A DNA stretch of 64,000 bases, taken from Platynereis dumerilii (lineage: Eukaryota; Annelida; Polychaeta; Phyllodocida; Nereididae). Within the stretch, counting starts at the first letter, position 1. The number at the start of each line of letters is the position of its first letter. Of this stretch, positions 38,701-43,530 are shown piece after piece. The DNA lies in the NCBI GenBank assembly GCA_026936325.1, contig JAPTHN010000002.1:15788142-15852141 (forward strand), in the 5' to 3' direction. The notes under the pieces were generated by a model that did no database searches, was not told where the DNA came from, and saw only the letters and a program-made list of their open reading frames with translations. Position numbers and translations under genes: made by a program.

Positions 38701-39324
38701 CAAAAATATATGTTACTTATATTGTTGAAACTTGTGTAAATTTAATTTTTCTACAGTAAATTTATGAAACTTATGACATAAATTTTTGGGTAGGTCAAAA
38801 TATGTTACACCCAACTGCAGAAGAATGTTAAATATATCAGCAAAATATGCAAATGATACAATGACCCTAAAATAACATTGGAGCATGACAATGTCACACT
38901 GACAGGGCCTAGGGGGTAAACACGATCATAATGGCCACATGGCCCTTCTTAGGAAGCAAATTTGTCATATATTAAACACCTTATATGCCTCTGGAGACAC
39001 AAATAGGTCAAATTAATTCATAATTAGTGATGGGGGACATCAGAACACCTCGAATGATCTTTATCACACATACCTGAAAACGTCCCGGCCTGTAACGATC
39101 CAGCCTGAAAATTACATTTAGCGCAAATGATGCAAGGTCGCCTATAAACCAAGTACAGTATTTACTTAACTAATTGCTTAACTTTGTATCTTCTTCTTTT
39201 CGTTCAAGTTGGGATTGACCGCGCAAAAGGTGCTCTTGCCGCATTGCAATTCAGAGACTGGGACAGAGTTGCTCAAGAGTTTGTCAAGAAAAGACGTCAG
39301 GTGGAAGCACAGTCTCAGCAGTAA
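5475..39324 (+). CDS. BAIAP3: BAIAP3-like Munc13-family protein, 23 exons (5'-incomplete)
   Basis: This encodes a C2-MUN-C2 protein of the BAIAP3/UNC13-4 group, known in the family for priming and fusion of dense-core vesicles and endosome-to-Golgi traffic by acting on SNAREs under Ca2+ control. Twenty-three exons, each with an AG acceptor and GT donor and with matching phases, give about 1,021 residues, close to the human length from the same point. Order: C2A (SDPYC, then WDHDDE), linker, MHD1 region (exons 9-13), MHD2 region (exons 16-19), C-terminal C2 (LDPNG, SDPF, MDHDF), tail (AQEFVKK). Ca2+-ligand aspartates are present in both C2 domains as far as visible. Alignment from memory is closer to BAIAP3 than UNC13D (for example LDPNGLSDPF and [15 protein letters not shown]). 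C2A has a basic insert ([13 protein letters not shown]). N-terminal exons and the start codon are not seen. It is convergent with the guanylate cyclase exon at 42136-42986. Confidence 0.93.
6769..6813 (+). CDS. BAIAP3: BAIAP3 exon b: C2A, 45 bp
   Basis: A short exon between TTTTACAG and GTAAGTCC. Spliced, it gives [16 protein letters not shown], matching the family's ...LHLDIWDHDD strand. Too short to find without splice reasoning; both junction codons (Phe and Trp) are split. Confidence 0.9.
7414..7579 (+). CDS. BAIAP3: BAIAP3 exon c: C2A Ca2+ loop and insert
   Basis: Begins with the split Trp of WDHDDEFS, which carries the loop-3 aspartates of C2[21 protein letters not shown] follows, a BAIAP3/UNC13D hallmark, then [12 protein letters not shown]. 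Ends in phase 0 at GTGAGT. Confidence 0.93.
9435..9638 (+). CDS. BAIAP3: BAIAP3 exon d: end of C2A and linker
   Basis: Encodes 68 residues, [17 protein letters not shown] then [15 protein letters not shown], the last C2A strands, followed by an acidic linker. Phase 0 at both ends. Confidence 0.9.
11097..11625. repeat. 21/42-bp minisatellite in intron
   Basis: The core (about 11330-11520) has a 42-bp period made of two related 21-bp halves, TTCTTGACATCATTTAGATTC and a TCATGACATCTATTACACT type. More diverged GACATC-bearing units extend on both sides (11145-11310, 11520-11625, and 11640-11720). Unit length is a multiple of three without stops, so 176 and 125 codons stay open on the plus and minus strands. 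These translate to heptad-like [14 protein letters not shown] or NLNDVKK/VIDVMR repeats. I read this as a tandem repeat and not as a gene. Confidence 0.85.
12207..12353. mobile_element. CACTCTAAA palindromic MITE, copy A
   Basis: TIR CACTCTAAAG at 12207 and its complement ending 12353. The interior holds 'ttttttagattcaaaatgg' and its inverted partner. Flanked by TG at 12205-12206 and 12354-12355. Shorter than its sisters because much of the left arm is missing. Sister copies are at 14697, 25211 and 26814, with a relic at 29452. Confidence 0.85.
13150..13330 (+). mobile_element. tRNA-Gly-like SINE
   Basis: GTTCAGTGGTAGAATGC (A-box-like) and GGATCTGGGTTCCATAC (B-box-like) match a tRNA-Gly head, but the stems and the CCA-proximal pairing are not kept. 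The unit ends in GTAAAAATAAAGCCCTATT, a SINE-type tail. It is a retroposed element and not a working tRNA gene. Confidence 0.6.
14232..14335 (+). CDS. BAIAP3: BAIAP3 exon e: start of MUN region
   Basis: Follows a 4.6-kb intron. Encodes [20 protein letters not shown]..., matching the human WRGELSTPAATIL stretch. Ends inside a Cys codon at GTGAGT. Confidence 0.87.
14697..14885. mobile_element. CACTCTAAA palindromic MITE, copy B
   Basis: A 189-bp near-perfect hairpin with ends CACTCTAAAAAA, flanked by CA on both sides (14695-14696, 14886-14887). The arms meet at about 14788 in AAAAAAATCCATG. No coding capacity. Confidence 0.9.
15326..15532. mobile_element. CACTGTAAAA palindromic MITE, copy A (diverged)
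   Basis: Ends TGCTGTAAATTTT and its complement, flanked by CA (15324-15325 and 15533-15534). The interior carries TTGAGT, GGTTGCACAATT and a central AAGTTATAACAAC stem. The same family as 15657-15862 and 21636-21843, but with more substitutions. Confidence 0.8.
15657..15862. mobile_element. CACTGTAAAA palindromic MITE, copy B
   Basis: A 206-bp hairpin, ends CACTGTAAAATTTGAAATTT and complement, flanked by CA at 15655-15656 and 15863-15864. It lies only 124 bp from copy A, in the same intron. Confidence 0.9.
15890..16350 (-). mobile_element. Degenerate LINE reverse-transcriptase fragment
   Basis: Read on the minus strand, the segment contains [20 protein letters not shown], with the KYLGV (about 16319-16333) that closes the RT domain of Jockey/CR1/RTE-like elements, followed by a frame change and a 76-codon stretch ([15 protein letters not shown]...). 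Family-level assignment only. Clearly non-functional. Confidence 0.5.
16626..16920. repeat. GTTAGATACC repeat, copy 1, with 25-bp perfect hairpin
   Basis: Shares blocks in the same order with 17849-18187: TATTAGTTAGATACCGATTT, GTATCTAACTGACTTAGAC, TAACATGCAAA/TGTCAGTTA. This copy has a perfect inverted repeat, arms 16657-16681 and 16688-16712 with a 6-nt loop (GGGTTCTAACATGC... and complement). Confidence 0.65.
17849..18187. repeat. GTTAGATACC repeat, copy 2
   Basis: A direct, diverged copy of the repeat at 16626-16920. It lacks the perfect hairpin and has a TATA-rich spacer in its place (17900-17940). Confidence 0.6.
19473..19590 (+). CDS. BAIAP3: BAIAP3 exon f: MUN region
   Basis: Acceptor TTTTTGTTTCAG. 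Encodes [20 protein letters not shown]..., corresponding to the human SYLLGLLEDMQAHW helix. Ends in phase 0 with SRDE before GTAAAG. Confidence 0.87.
21619..22148. mobile_element. Outer palindromic element, interrupted by a nested MITE
   Basis: Ends AATTAGAGTGGACTG at 21619 and the complement ending at 22148. Removing the insert at 21636-21843 plus one TG gives AATTAGAGTGGACTGTGGCA then CTGTGAAAAT, matching the complement of the right end (22108-22148) base for base over about 30 bp. No ORF of its own. Family unknown. Confidence 0.8.
21636..21843. mobile_element. CACTGTAAAA palindromic MITE, copy C (nested)
   Basis: A 208-bp hairpin flanked by TG at 21634-21635 and 21844-21845, sitting in the left arm of the element at 21619-22148. 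The intact right arm of the host element serves as an empty-site reference and shows that exactly two bases were duplicated. Confidence 0.93.
22285..22376. mobile_element. CACTGTAAAA MITE, right-half fragment
   Basis: AACAACAAGATAT..., CTGCAACCATGCCATTCAAT and CAATTTTACAGTG match the right half of copy C. The left half is not recognisable. Confidence 0.65.
22764..22888 (+). CDS. BAIAP3: BAIAP3 exon g: MUN region
   Basis: Encodes [20 protein letters not shown] and a tail ending GYMLR with a split Arg codon. Matches the human EESLADSLSAFSEFGLQLLR helix. Donor GTAGGT. Confidence 0.88.
23642..23732 (+). CDS. BAIAP3: BAIAP3 exon h: MUN region
   Basis: Encodes [20 protein letters not shown] then AEIAGTLR, equivalent to human LLKCLGKLQLF...CPFESELNMDIAAALKR. 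The acceptor lies just after a TATA-rich run. Confidence 0.87.
24424..24480 (+). CDS. BAIAP3: BAIAP3 exon i: MHD1 start, 57 bp
   Basis: A 19-codon exon, [19 protein letters not shown], matching human REWYDRILNDKS. TTGCTTGCAG acceptor and GTATGT donor, phase 0 at both ends. Confidence 0.85.
25096..25193 (+). CDS. BAIAP3: BAIAP3 exon j: MHD1
   Basis: Encodes [20 protein letters not shown] and [10 protein letters not shown], matching the human LVVLADAVYDDLQFCYSVYAS helix. The donor lies 17 bp before a palindromic MITE at 25211. Confidence 0.85.
25211..25395. mobile_element. CACTCTAAA palindromic MITE, copy C
   Basis: A 185-bp hairpin with CACTCTAAAAAA ends, flanked by TA (25209-25210, 25396-25397). 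It begins 17 bp after the donor of BAIAP3 exon j. Confidence 0.9.
25538..25589 (+). CDS. BAIAP3: BAIAP3 exon k: MHD1, 52 bp
   Basis: The split Ser codon joins to [18 protein letters not shown], equivalent to human HSILNVDVFTLTFRQLERL. Acceptor TATCTTTTCAG, donor GTAAGT. Confidence 0.86.
25830..25945. repeat. Dispersed repeat, copy 2 of 3
   Basis: 'tggccataaatgacctcgcaacatgccctatcaaatacattaaaatgaagtgtca' style match to 2700-2780 and 49450-49520, most diverged of the three. Short GGTTAGTTGATACACC repeats follow at 25944 and 26137-26175. Confidence 0.55.
26814..27003. mobile_element. CACTCTAAA palindromic MITE, copy D
   Basis: A 190-bp hairpin flanked by CA (26812-26813, 27004-27005). The arms are almost perfectly complementary, including AAAATCTGGGGACAAAATTGG at both ends, which suggests the youngest copy here. 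Confidence 0.92.
27440..27690. repeat. TTCTGATTATTCTGAATCTGA minisatellite
   Basis: Imperfect repetition of TCTGATTATTCTGAATC units. One frame reads SDYSESDS-like repeats (27599-27690) that end before exon l. The exon's own acceptor at 27801-27809 is intact, so the repeat is intronic and not coding. Confidence 0.75.
27810..27976 (+). CDS. BAIAP3: BAIAP3 exon l: MHD1
   Basis: Encodes [18 protein letters not shown]..., then [20 protein letters not shown], nearly the human [18 protein letters not shown] signature of MHD1. A 21-bp-type minisatellite ends about 120 bp upstream. Confidence 0.92.
27977..29704 (+). other. BAIAP3 intron after exon l
   Basis: A 1.7-kb intron. Its 83-codon frame at 28525-28776 has no splice context or family match. 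Around 28855-28975 several AGACAAT/ATTGTCT motifs form small inverted repeats. A degenerate MITE lies at 29452-29551. Confidence 0.45.
29452..29551. mobile_element. CACTCTAAA MITE relic
   Basis: GAAAAACCAAACTTC, GCCAACATGG, TTTTTTCAAAAAAC and CTATTTTGTCCTGATTTTTT match the right portion of the family, with the left end lost. The oldest of the copies seen. Confidence 0.6.
29705..29828 (+). CDS. BAIAP3: BAIAP3 exon m: end of MHD1
   Basis: Encodes [20 protein letters not shown] then [21 protein letters not shown], matching human HAPFLPAVKLWFQVLRDQAKWRLQGAVDMD. Rich in Lys and Arg. Confidence 0.88.
30276..30450 (+). mobile_element. tRNA-derived SINE, family 1, copy 1
   Basis: The head has TTGGTCTTGTGGAAGCA (A-box-like) and CAGAGTTCGAATC (B-box). 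The body 'catcctttgcctcattg...ctgtcctagtaagcct' and the 3' end AATGTAAAGCCCCAATCATC followed by CATC units are shared with 50820-51025. Confidence 0.8.
31558..31626 (+). CDS. BAIAP3: BAIAP3 exon n: 69 bp inter-MHD linker
   Basis: Twenty-three codons, [20 protein letters not shown] plus FGQ. It occupies the place of the human LEPVDASSRHSSSAATAGLCLSHI linker. Three consecutive Cys codons are unusual. The exon starts GTGAGC right after TGCAG, so it could be mistaken for a donor. Confidence 0.8.
32534..32710 (+). CDS. BAIAP3: BAIAP3 exon o: MUN, WPDP motif
   Basis: Encodes [20 protein letters not shown] then [20 protein letters not shown], matching the WPDP...CEA..YTELL block shared by UNC13D and BAIAP3. 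Phase 0 at both ends. Confidence 0.92.
33276..33560 (+). CDS. BAIAP3: BAIAP3 exon p: MHD2 start
   Basis: The largest exon, 95 codons: [20 protein letters not shown] ... [20 protein letters not shown]. It corresponds to human LCVVLNNVELVRKA...GDIRKYVQHISLSPDS. Confidence 0.93.
34125..34232 (+). mobile_element. LINE 3' end with CGTTAT tail
   Basis: AGGAGCTCTTGTCCATCTGC, then GGGCTTCTTCAGC, ATTAAATAAAGTATAT and two CGTTAT units. This is the same tail style as 260-446, with a different tandem unit, so another 5'-truncated L2/CR1-like copy. Confidence 0.5.
34908..35054 (+). CDS. BAIAP3: BAIAP3 exon q: MHD2
   Basis: Encodes [20 protein letters not shown] then [17 protein letters not shown], matching human LMKYLDEKLALLNASLVKENLSRVLEALWELLLQ. 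The YLD and RVL..W pattern favours BAIAP3 over UNC13D. Confidence 0.92.
35459..35572 (+). CDS. BAIAP3: BAIAP3 exon r: MHD2
   Basis: Encodes [20 protein letters not shown] then [18 protein letters not shown], equivalent to human DFYSRFHFTLEALVSFFHAEGQGLP. The GCCGTAAG inside the exon is a possible cryptic donor. The real end is GAA|GTGAGA. Confidence 0.92.
35977..36142 (+). CDS. BAIAP3: BAIAP3 exon s: MHD2 end into second C2
   Basis: Encodes [28 protein letters not shown], then [20 protein letters not shown], the first strand of the C-terminal C2. Ends in phase 1 within the Val of VLNARN. Confidence 0.93.
36293..37136. mobile_element. 844-bp TIR element with internal GGCC-rich motifs
   Basis: Ends AGAGTAGGTCGGGGCATGCG and complement (GCCCCGACCTACTCT at 37122-37136). 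Inside, GGGGCCTCATGCCCC-like motifs recur in both orientations (about 36475, 36500, 36775, 36800, 37095). The target duplication is unclear (AT or TA). No transposase, so a non-autonomous element of unknown superfamily, in the BAIAP3 intron between MHD2 and the second C2. Confidence 0.75.
37501..37539 (+). CDS. BAIAP3: BAIAP3 exon t: C2 loop 1, 39 bp
   Basis: A mini-exon, [14 protein letters not shown], with both edge codons split. It carries the first Ca2+-binding Asp of the second C2 domain (LDPNG). Confidence 0.92.
37846..37969 (+). CDS. BAIAP3: BAIAP3 exon u: second C2 core
   Basis: Encodes [20 protein letters not shown] then [18 protein letters not shown], the canonical C2 strand with SDPF and NTLNPVFDE. 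Matches human LSDPFVIVELGPPHLFP. Confidence 0.94.
37970..39208 (+). other. BAIAP3 introns flanking exon v
   Basis: Besides exon v, nothing recognisable. AT-rich intron sequence. Confidence 0.5.
38439..38644 (+). CDS. BAIAP3: BAIAP3 exon v: second C2 loop 3
   Basis: Encodes [20 protein letters not shown] then [20 protein letters not shown]. The MDHD and NDF aspartates complete the Ca2+ site, and the last strand is [15 protein letters not shown]. Confidence 0.94.
39209..39324 (+). CDS. BAIAP3: BAIAP3 exon w: C-terminal exon
   Basis: Acceptor TTCTTTTCGTTCAAG. Encodes [20 protein letters not shown] then [17 protein letters not shown] and TAA at 39322-39324. The AQEFVKK tail matches human EAQEFVKKLKELEK. 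Confidence 0.93.
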
Positions 39325-39664
39325 CCAGTACTGCCATCTTGGGTGTTTTCATGGATTGGAATGGAGTGTTTTGAATCTGTCAAGTTTTCATTGTTCGTTG
39401 AAGTTTTCTTGAATCTTGCTGCGTGAACGTCAGTCAGTCATCGTGCATGGACACTTATTATATATGTAGTTCATGAAATGGTGCCAATAATTTAGAATCT
39501 ATCCTCTGGGTATAGTATATAACACTGGGCTTGCTGCCTCAACAATGTGATCTTCTTCAAATCTTTACTGCTAGATATGTTGTTATATCTTTCTTGACAC
39601 AAACCTCTATGTTTTTGAGATTATAATAATTTTATAGCACCACAATTCAGTGTGTTATATTTTC

Positions 39665-39670
39665 AATAAA
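39665..39670 (+). promoter_or_regulatory. Poly(A) signal of BAIAP3
   Basis: AATAAA lies 341 bp after the stop codon, in an AT-rich 3' untranslated stretch. It is the first canonical signal downstream of the coding end, so the mRNA probably ends near 39685-39700. Confidence 0.7.
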
Positions 39671-39755
39671 TATTATGCATCCAAACTGCTGTTTTATTTA
39701 TTGACTTAACAATATTTATCAATATCATGATACCCGTTTCAGACTTATGGCCTAT

Positions 39756-40423
39756 TCTCACGGCACTTACGGAGCCCCTGGGATAGCTTAAGATGATTTC
39801 TTGGAAAAAAATGGCTAACCTAGCGACACACAACGATTATATAACGATTATATAATTAATTAAAAGCACATCACGGCAGTATAAGATCTTAAATCGGCGG
39901 GATAAGATCGTATATCGGCGGGATAAGATCGTAAATCGGTGGGGGCAAGATCATATCCCTGTAGCAAGATCTAAATCCTTGTGGGGCAAGATCTAACTGT
40001 CTGCGGGATGTCAAAAACCGTCGGCGGGATGTCAAAAACCGTCTGCGGGATATCAAAAACTGCCGGCAAGGCTGCATATGTTCCACAGGGGCAGTAAAAA
40101 ATATCCCACAGGGGAAGAGGATGTCCTTATATCCCACTGGAGATGTTTTTGACTCGTTCTCACTGAAAAAATGCCCGCCAGACATCCAAAAATTTAGAAA
40201 AATTTGGGCTCTATCCCAGCGACTTGGAAAAAAAGTTTCAGCTTGTTGAATCTTTTTTGACATCCACGGTGGAGTTCTCTCCATTTCTAGGAACCCCCGT
40301 GAGATACAAAAATACCTCTGTGAGGTGTGAAAAATCGTCGGCTGAATGTCACCCAAATTCACCAAAATTTCCAGGAAATACCATCCCGCCGACGCCAAAA
40401 GTGCTCCGTAACGTGCTGTGAGA
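39756..40423. mobile_element. 668-bp TIR element with internal tandem repeats
   Basis: Ends TCTCACGGCACTTACGGAGC and, inverted, GCTCCGTAACGTGCTGTGAGA. The left half holds tandem GGCGGGATAAGATCGTAAAT units (39895-39945) and GGCGGGATGTCAAAAACCGT units (40010-40070). A 169-codon minus-strand frame covers it but consists of translated repeats (FLTSRRR). It lies just downstream of the BAIAP3 3' end. Confidence 0.7.
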
Positions 40424-41298
40424 TCAAGGCATTAGGGCCCGACTAGATGATATCTGGAAGGTGCTCTTAATTTTAGTTATTATACCCCCCCCCCCGGAAC
40501 GAACATTTTTCCATGCGTGAAGCAATGACAAACAATTTTTCTGCATACAAACGAGTGACTACCTTTTTTTTAATAGCAATTCTAACATCATTACAGTACC
40601 CCAGCTACAGGTGGAAACAAACTTGTATAGGAAACTACAAAAAACCAAATCAGAGCATGTGATTCTTATAACAGAATGAAGATGGAAAACATGTCAGAAA
40701 ACTGTGTCAACATTTGGTGTCAGAAAATAAGGCAAATATTATCAATTCTCACAAGGGGTGCAAGAGGCGGCAAGTCTGGCTACGGGGGAGGGCACTCCCC
40801 CTGCTGGCTATGCTGCTGGCAAGAGGACTCAGACGCAGATTAATTCTATTTTCCCAAAAAACAGTTATAGTAATACATGTATCTCTTTAACAGTACACAG
40901 TTTTAGATGTTGGGGCACGGGAAACCTCTCAAAGATAGGAATCGCTGCAGAGAGGCCACCCAGTATATTGAAATACAAAAGTTATATATGTTAATCTACA
41001 TAGAATAAAAAAGGAAAGTTAAACTATTGATATTATTAAAGAAAGAATCTAAATCGACTAATCACAAGAAATACAAGCACATGTTAGAGAATTTATGTCA
41101 TTGCAAACTGCAGGAATGAACCGTCTGGAGGCAGTGAAGGCACTAATGACCGCAAATATAGCAATTTCGAATTCTACACTCTACCTGATACGAATTAATA
41201 AAATCGTTCTTCACATACATTTTAAAGCCATCCTGGCTATGAGTATAAATTTTACTTTTTACATTACATTTCATACTATTAAAGCAAGCTGGAAACCT
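40424..41298. other. No gene recognised
   Basis: Intergenic sequence between BAIAP3 and the guanylate cyclase exon, with a C-run at 40487-40496 and no supported feature. Confidence 0.5.
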
Positions 41299-41636
41299 CC
41301 CCATGGGCACATTGACGTTGCAGCAACGTTGCAACGACGTCACACTTTTTGTCAAATGACGTCGAATTGTATGGTTGAAATTATGTTGTCACAACGTTGT
41401 GAAGCAACGTCAAGGATATGACGTTAGCATGCAACGTTGTGGCGACGTTTTACAACATTGTGAGGCGATGTCAGAAGTTCGACGTTAGCTTGCGACGTTG
41501 TGGCAATGTTGTAAAAAAACCCCGACGTCGTGTTCACGTTGGGGCGACATAATCTCCACCATACATATCTACGTGACCGACAGACCAGTCCTCCACCAAT
41601 TAGCAACGTCGGGGTTTACGTCGTGTGCCCACTGGG
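41299..41636. mobile_element. CCCAGTGGGCACA-type MITE with CAACGTTG repeats
   Basis: Left end CCCATGGGCACATTGACG and right end CGTCGTGTGCCCACTGGG are inverted. The interior has degenerate tandem units of CAACGTTGTGGCGACGTT type. A shorter relative is at 51495-51614, sharing the CATACATATCTA and GGGTTTACGTCGTGTGCCCA segments. Confidence 0.75.
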
Positions 41637-42135
41637 CTGTACCTGATAGAATACCTTGCGAAGTCACGTCTCATAGCAGGCAAGCAAAAGTCTGTATGTT
41701 GTCTTGTCGGATGATGATGATGGAATTTCCTTCTTTTACAAAGATAGTGCTCAATCAGACACAGCTTAAATCGATTATTTTAACGTCAATAACTGAAAAC
41801 TAACTACATAGTCCTTAATGTAGATCTCCACAGACCGGACATTATGTTGTTGTTCTTTTTTTTTTCAAATAAGTTATCCAATGTGTTCATTATGCAAGTT
41901 GTTGCTTCTCTATACTCATCAGAACTGATAAGAGGGATTAGAGAAAGGAAGAAGTCTAATAAAACAACACATAAAAATTGTGCAATCTGGTCACAGAAAT
42001 GTTAAGAACAGGAACAGCTTTGATTTTTACACGAAGAGTTAGGACACTGGACAGACACCAGCCAACATTTGTTTTGTCTACTTTAAACAAACCTTTAATT
42101 TTTTCAGTGTAGGTCTATTGAAAATTATTTAACAG

Positions 42136-42986
42136 TTACTCTAACCAGTAAGTGTCAACTTCGCCATATCCCTTCAAGACAACCGAATCGGACCTCTTCT
42201 CCAAAGTGAATCTCTTATCCGGCAAGATGTCGGCTGTATGTTTACTGATCTGTATCCTCATTGGTTCTCCACTGGACTCCATCATTGATGCAATATCAAT
42301 GGAGTCACCAAACAGAAGGTACCTGGGCATCTTGACTCCAACTACCCCTGCCAGACAAGGACCAGTGTGGATTCCAATTCTAAGCCTAAGCATCTGTCCA
42401 GGAATGTGGGGAATCTCCAGGGTCTTGCAAGCTTCAAGCAACTCCACCGCCTTTTGGCAAATCTCAACTGCATGTTTACCATTGTTGCGAATGGGAACGC
42501 CACTTGCAACAAAATATGCATCGCCAATGGTGGCCACTTTGTAGACATCTAGTTTAGACGAGATGTCATCAAAAACGGTGTACATCAGATTCAGCATGTT
42601 GACTACATCAATCGGTGTACCTGCTGCCGAGATTTTTGTGAACGAAACAATGTCTGAAAAGAAGATGGTGACACTGTCGAAGTCCTCCGGCTCAATTTTT
42701 TCACCTCGCTTGAGTCTTTCGGTTATAGAAGATGGAAGAAGTTCTGCAAGTAGAAGCTCCGCTCTGCCCTTTTCCTCCTGCAATTCGGCCGTTCTCTCAG
42801 CTACAATCTCCTCTAGTCTCATTTAATGGGCTTCAAGTCTAGCAATCATCCTGTCAACCAAACTTGCATTTTTGTTGGGAACCATAGCATCCAACCTTGA
42901 GGCTATATTCTTAAATGTTGGTCTGTGGACTGGGTTCTCTCTTGAGCATGATGTTATCAGGTCTCTCATATTTGAGGGATATTTGT
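42136..42986 (-). pseudogene. Receptor guanylate cyclase, kinase-homology end plus cyclase exon, degraded
   Basis: Minus-strand exon with acceptor TATATTTCAG just before 42986. In order: end of kinase-homology domain (MRDLITSCSRENPVHRPTFK), linker helix (SLVDRMIARLEAH), then class III cyclase domain (FDSVTIFFSDIVSFT, IGDAYFVASG, RLRIGIHTGP, MPRYLLFGDS), ending TYWLE and TAA. Best match is the natriuretic-peptide/speract receptor cyclase type. An in-frame TAA (42823-42825) splits linker from cyclase, where the family has YA in YA(S/N)xLEE. Metal-binding Asp of FSDIV and GDAY remain, but the guanine-contact Glu of KVETIGDAY is Ala, the Cys of RYCLFG is Leu, and Asn and Arg of VNxASRMES are Asp and Met. 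The remaining 228 codons are open. No other exon of the gene is seen. A pseudogene is most likely; a dead cyclase started at the Met after the stop is less likely. Confidence 0.88.
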
Positions 42987-43075
42987 CTGAAATATAAAGA
43001 CTGAATTGACTTTGCTACAATGCCTGTGAGACATTTGTCTGGAATAAAAAGAAAGAACTGACATTGCTAAAAATT
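42980..43075. repeat. ~52-bp local tandem duplication at exon edge
   Basis: ATTTGTCTGAAATATAAAGA...GACTTTGCTA (from 42981) recurs as ATTTGTCTGGAATAAAAAGA...GACATTGCTA (from 43032). It copies the intron-exon boundary of the cyclase exon. Confidence 0.6.
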
Positions 43076-43530
43076 AATGCCTATTGATATCTTACATGTC
43101 TGCAATGCTTCATGACAAACAAGTTATTTAATTTACTTAAATATTGTGAAGTATTTCGTATCTTTAACTCATCTGGTGACAAGTAGTAACCATTCACAAC
43201 AATGCAAAACGCTGCGGTTGCAATAGTTGTGTTCAATTTCTCAATGTAAATATCACAAATAAACAAATAAAACAGTGCAGTGATGGTTCCAGACATGCTA
43301 TCGCAGCCTGTGTGGGGGTCGTTGAGGCATTGGTCAGCCTGTGTTTTGTGGTAAAAAAAAAAAAAGGTAAAAAGAGCAAGCTGCATTTAGAATACCCCCC
43401 AAAAAAAGAAGAAAATTGAGACAACTTTTGTAAAATTAGGCTAAAAATCACTTGGATACGTGTAACACACAGATGTCAAGCTTCAAACACCCTCCTGCAC
43501 AGGAGGATGGCCTCAAGCAGTTACCGGCTT

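Noticed and set aside
5475-39324. UNC13D (Munc13-4) instead of BAIAP3
   Set aside because: Domain order is shared, but the MHD2 and second-C2 residues (YLD...RVL..LW, LDPNGLSDPF, VMDHDF..NDFAGE) agree better with BAIAP3 as recalled.
39889-40398. 169-codon minus-strand frame as a gene
   Set aside because: It lies wholly inside a TIR element and its sequence comes from tandem GGCGGGAT repeats.
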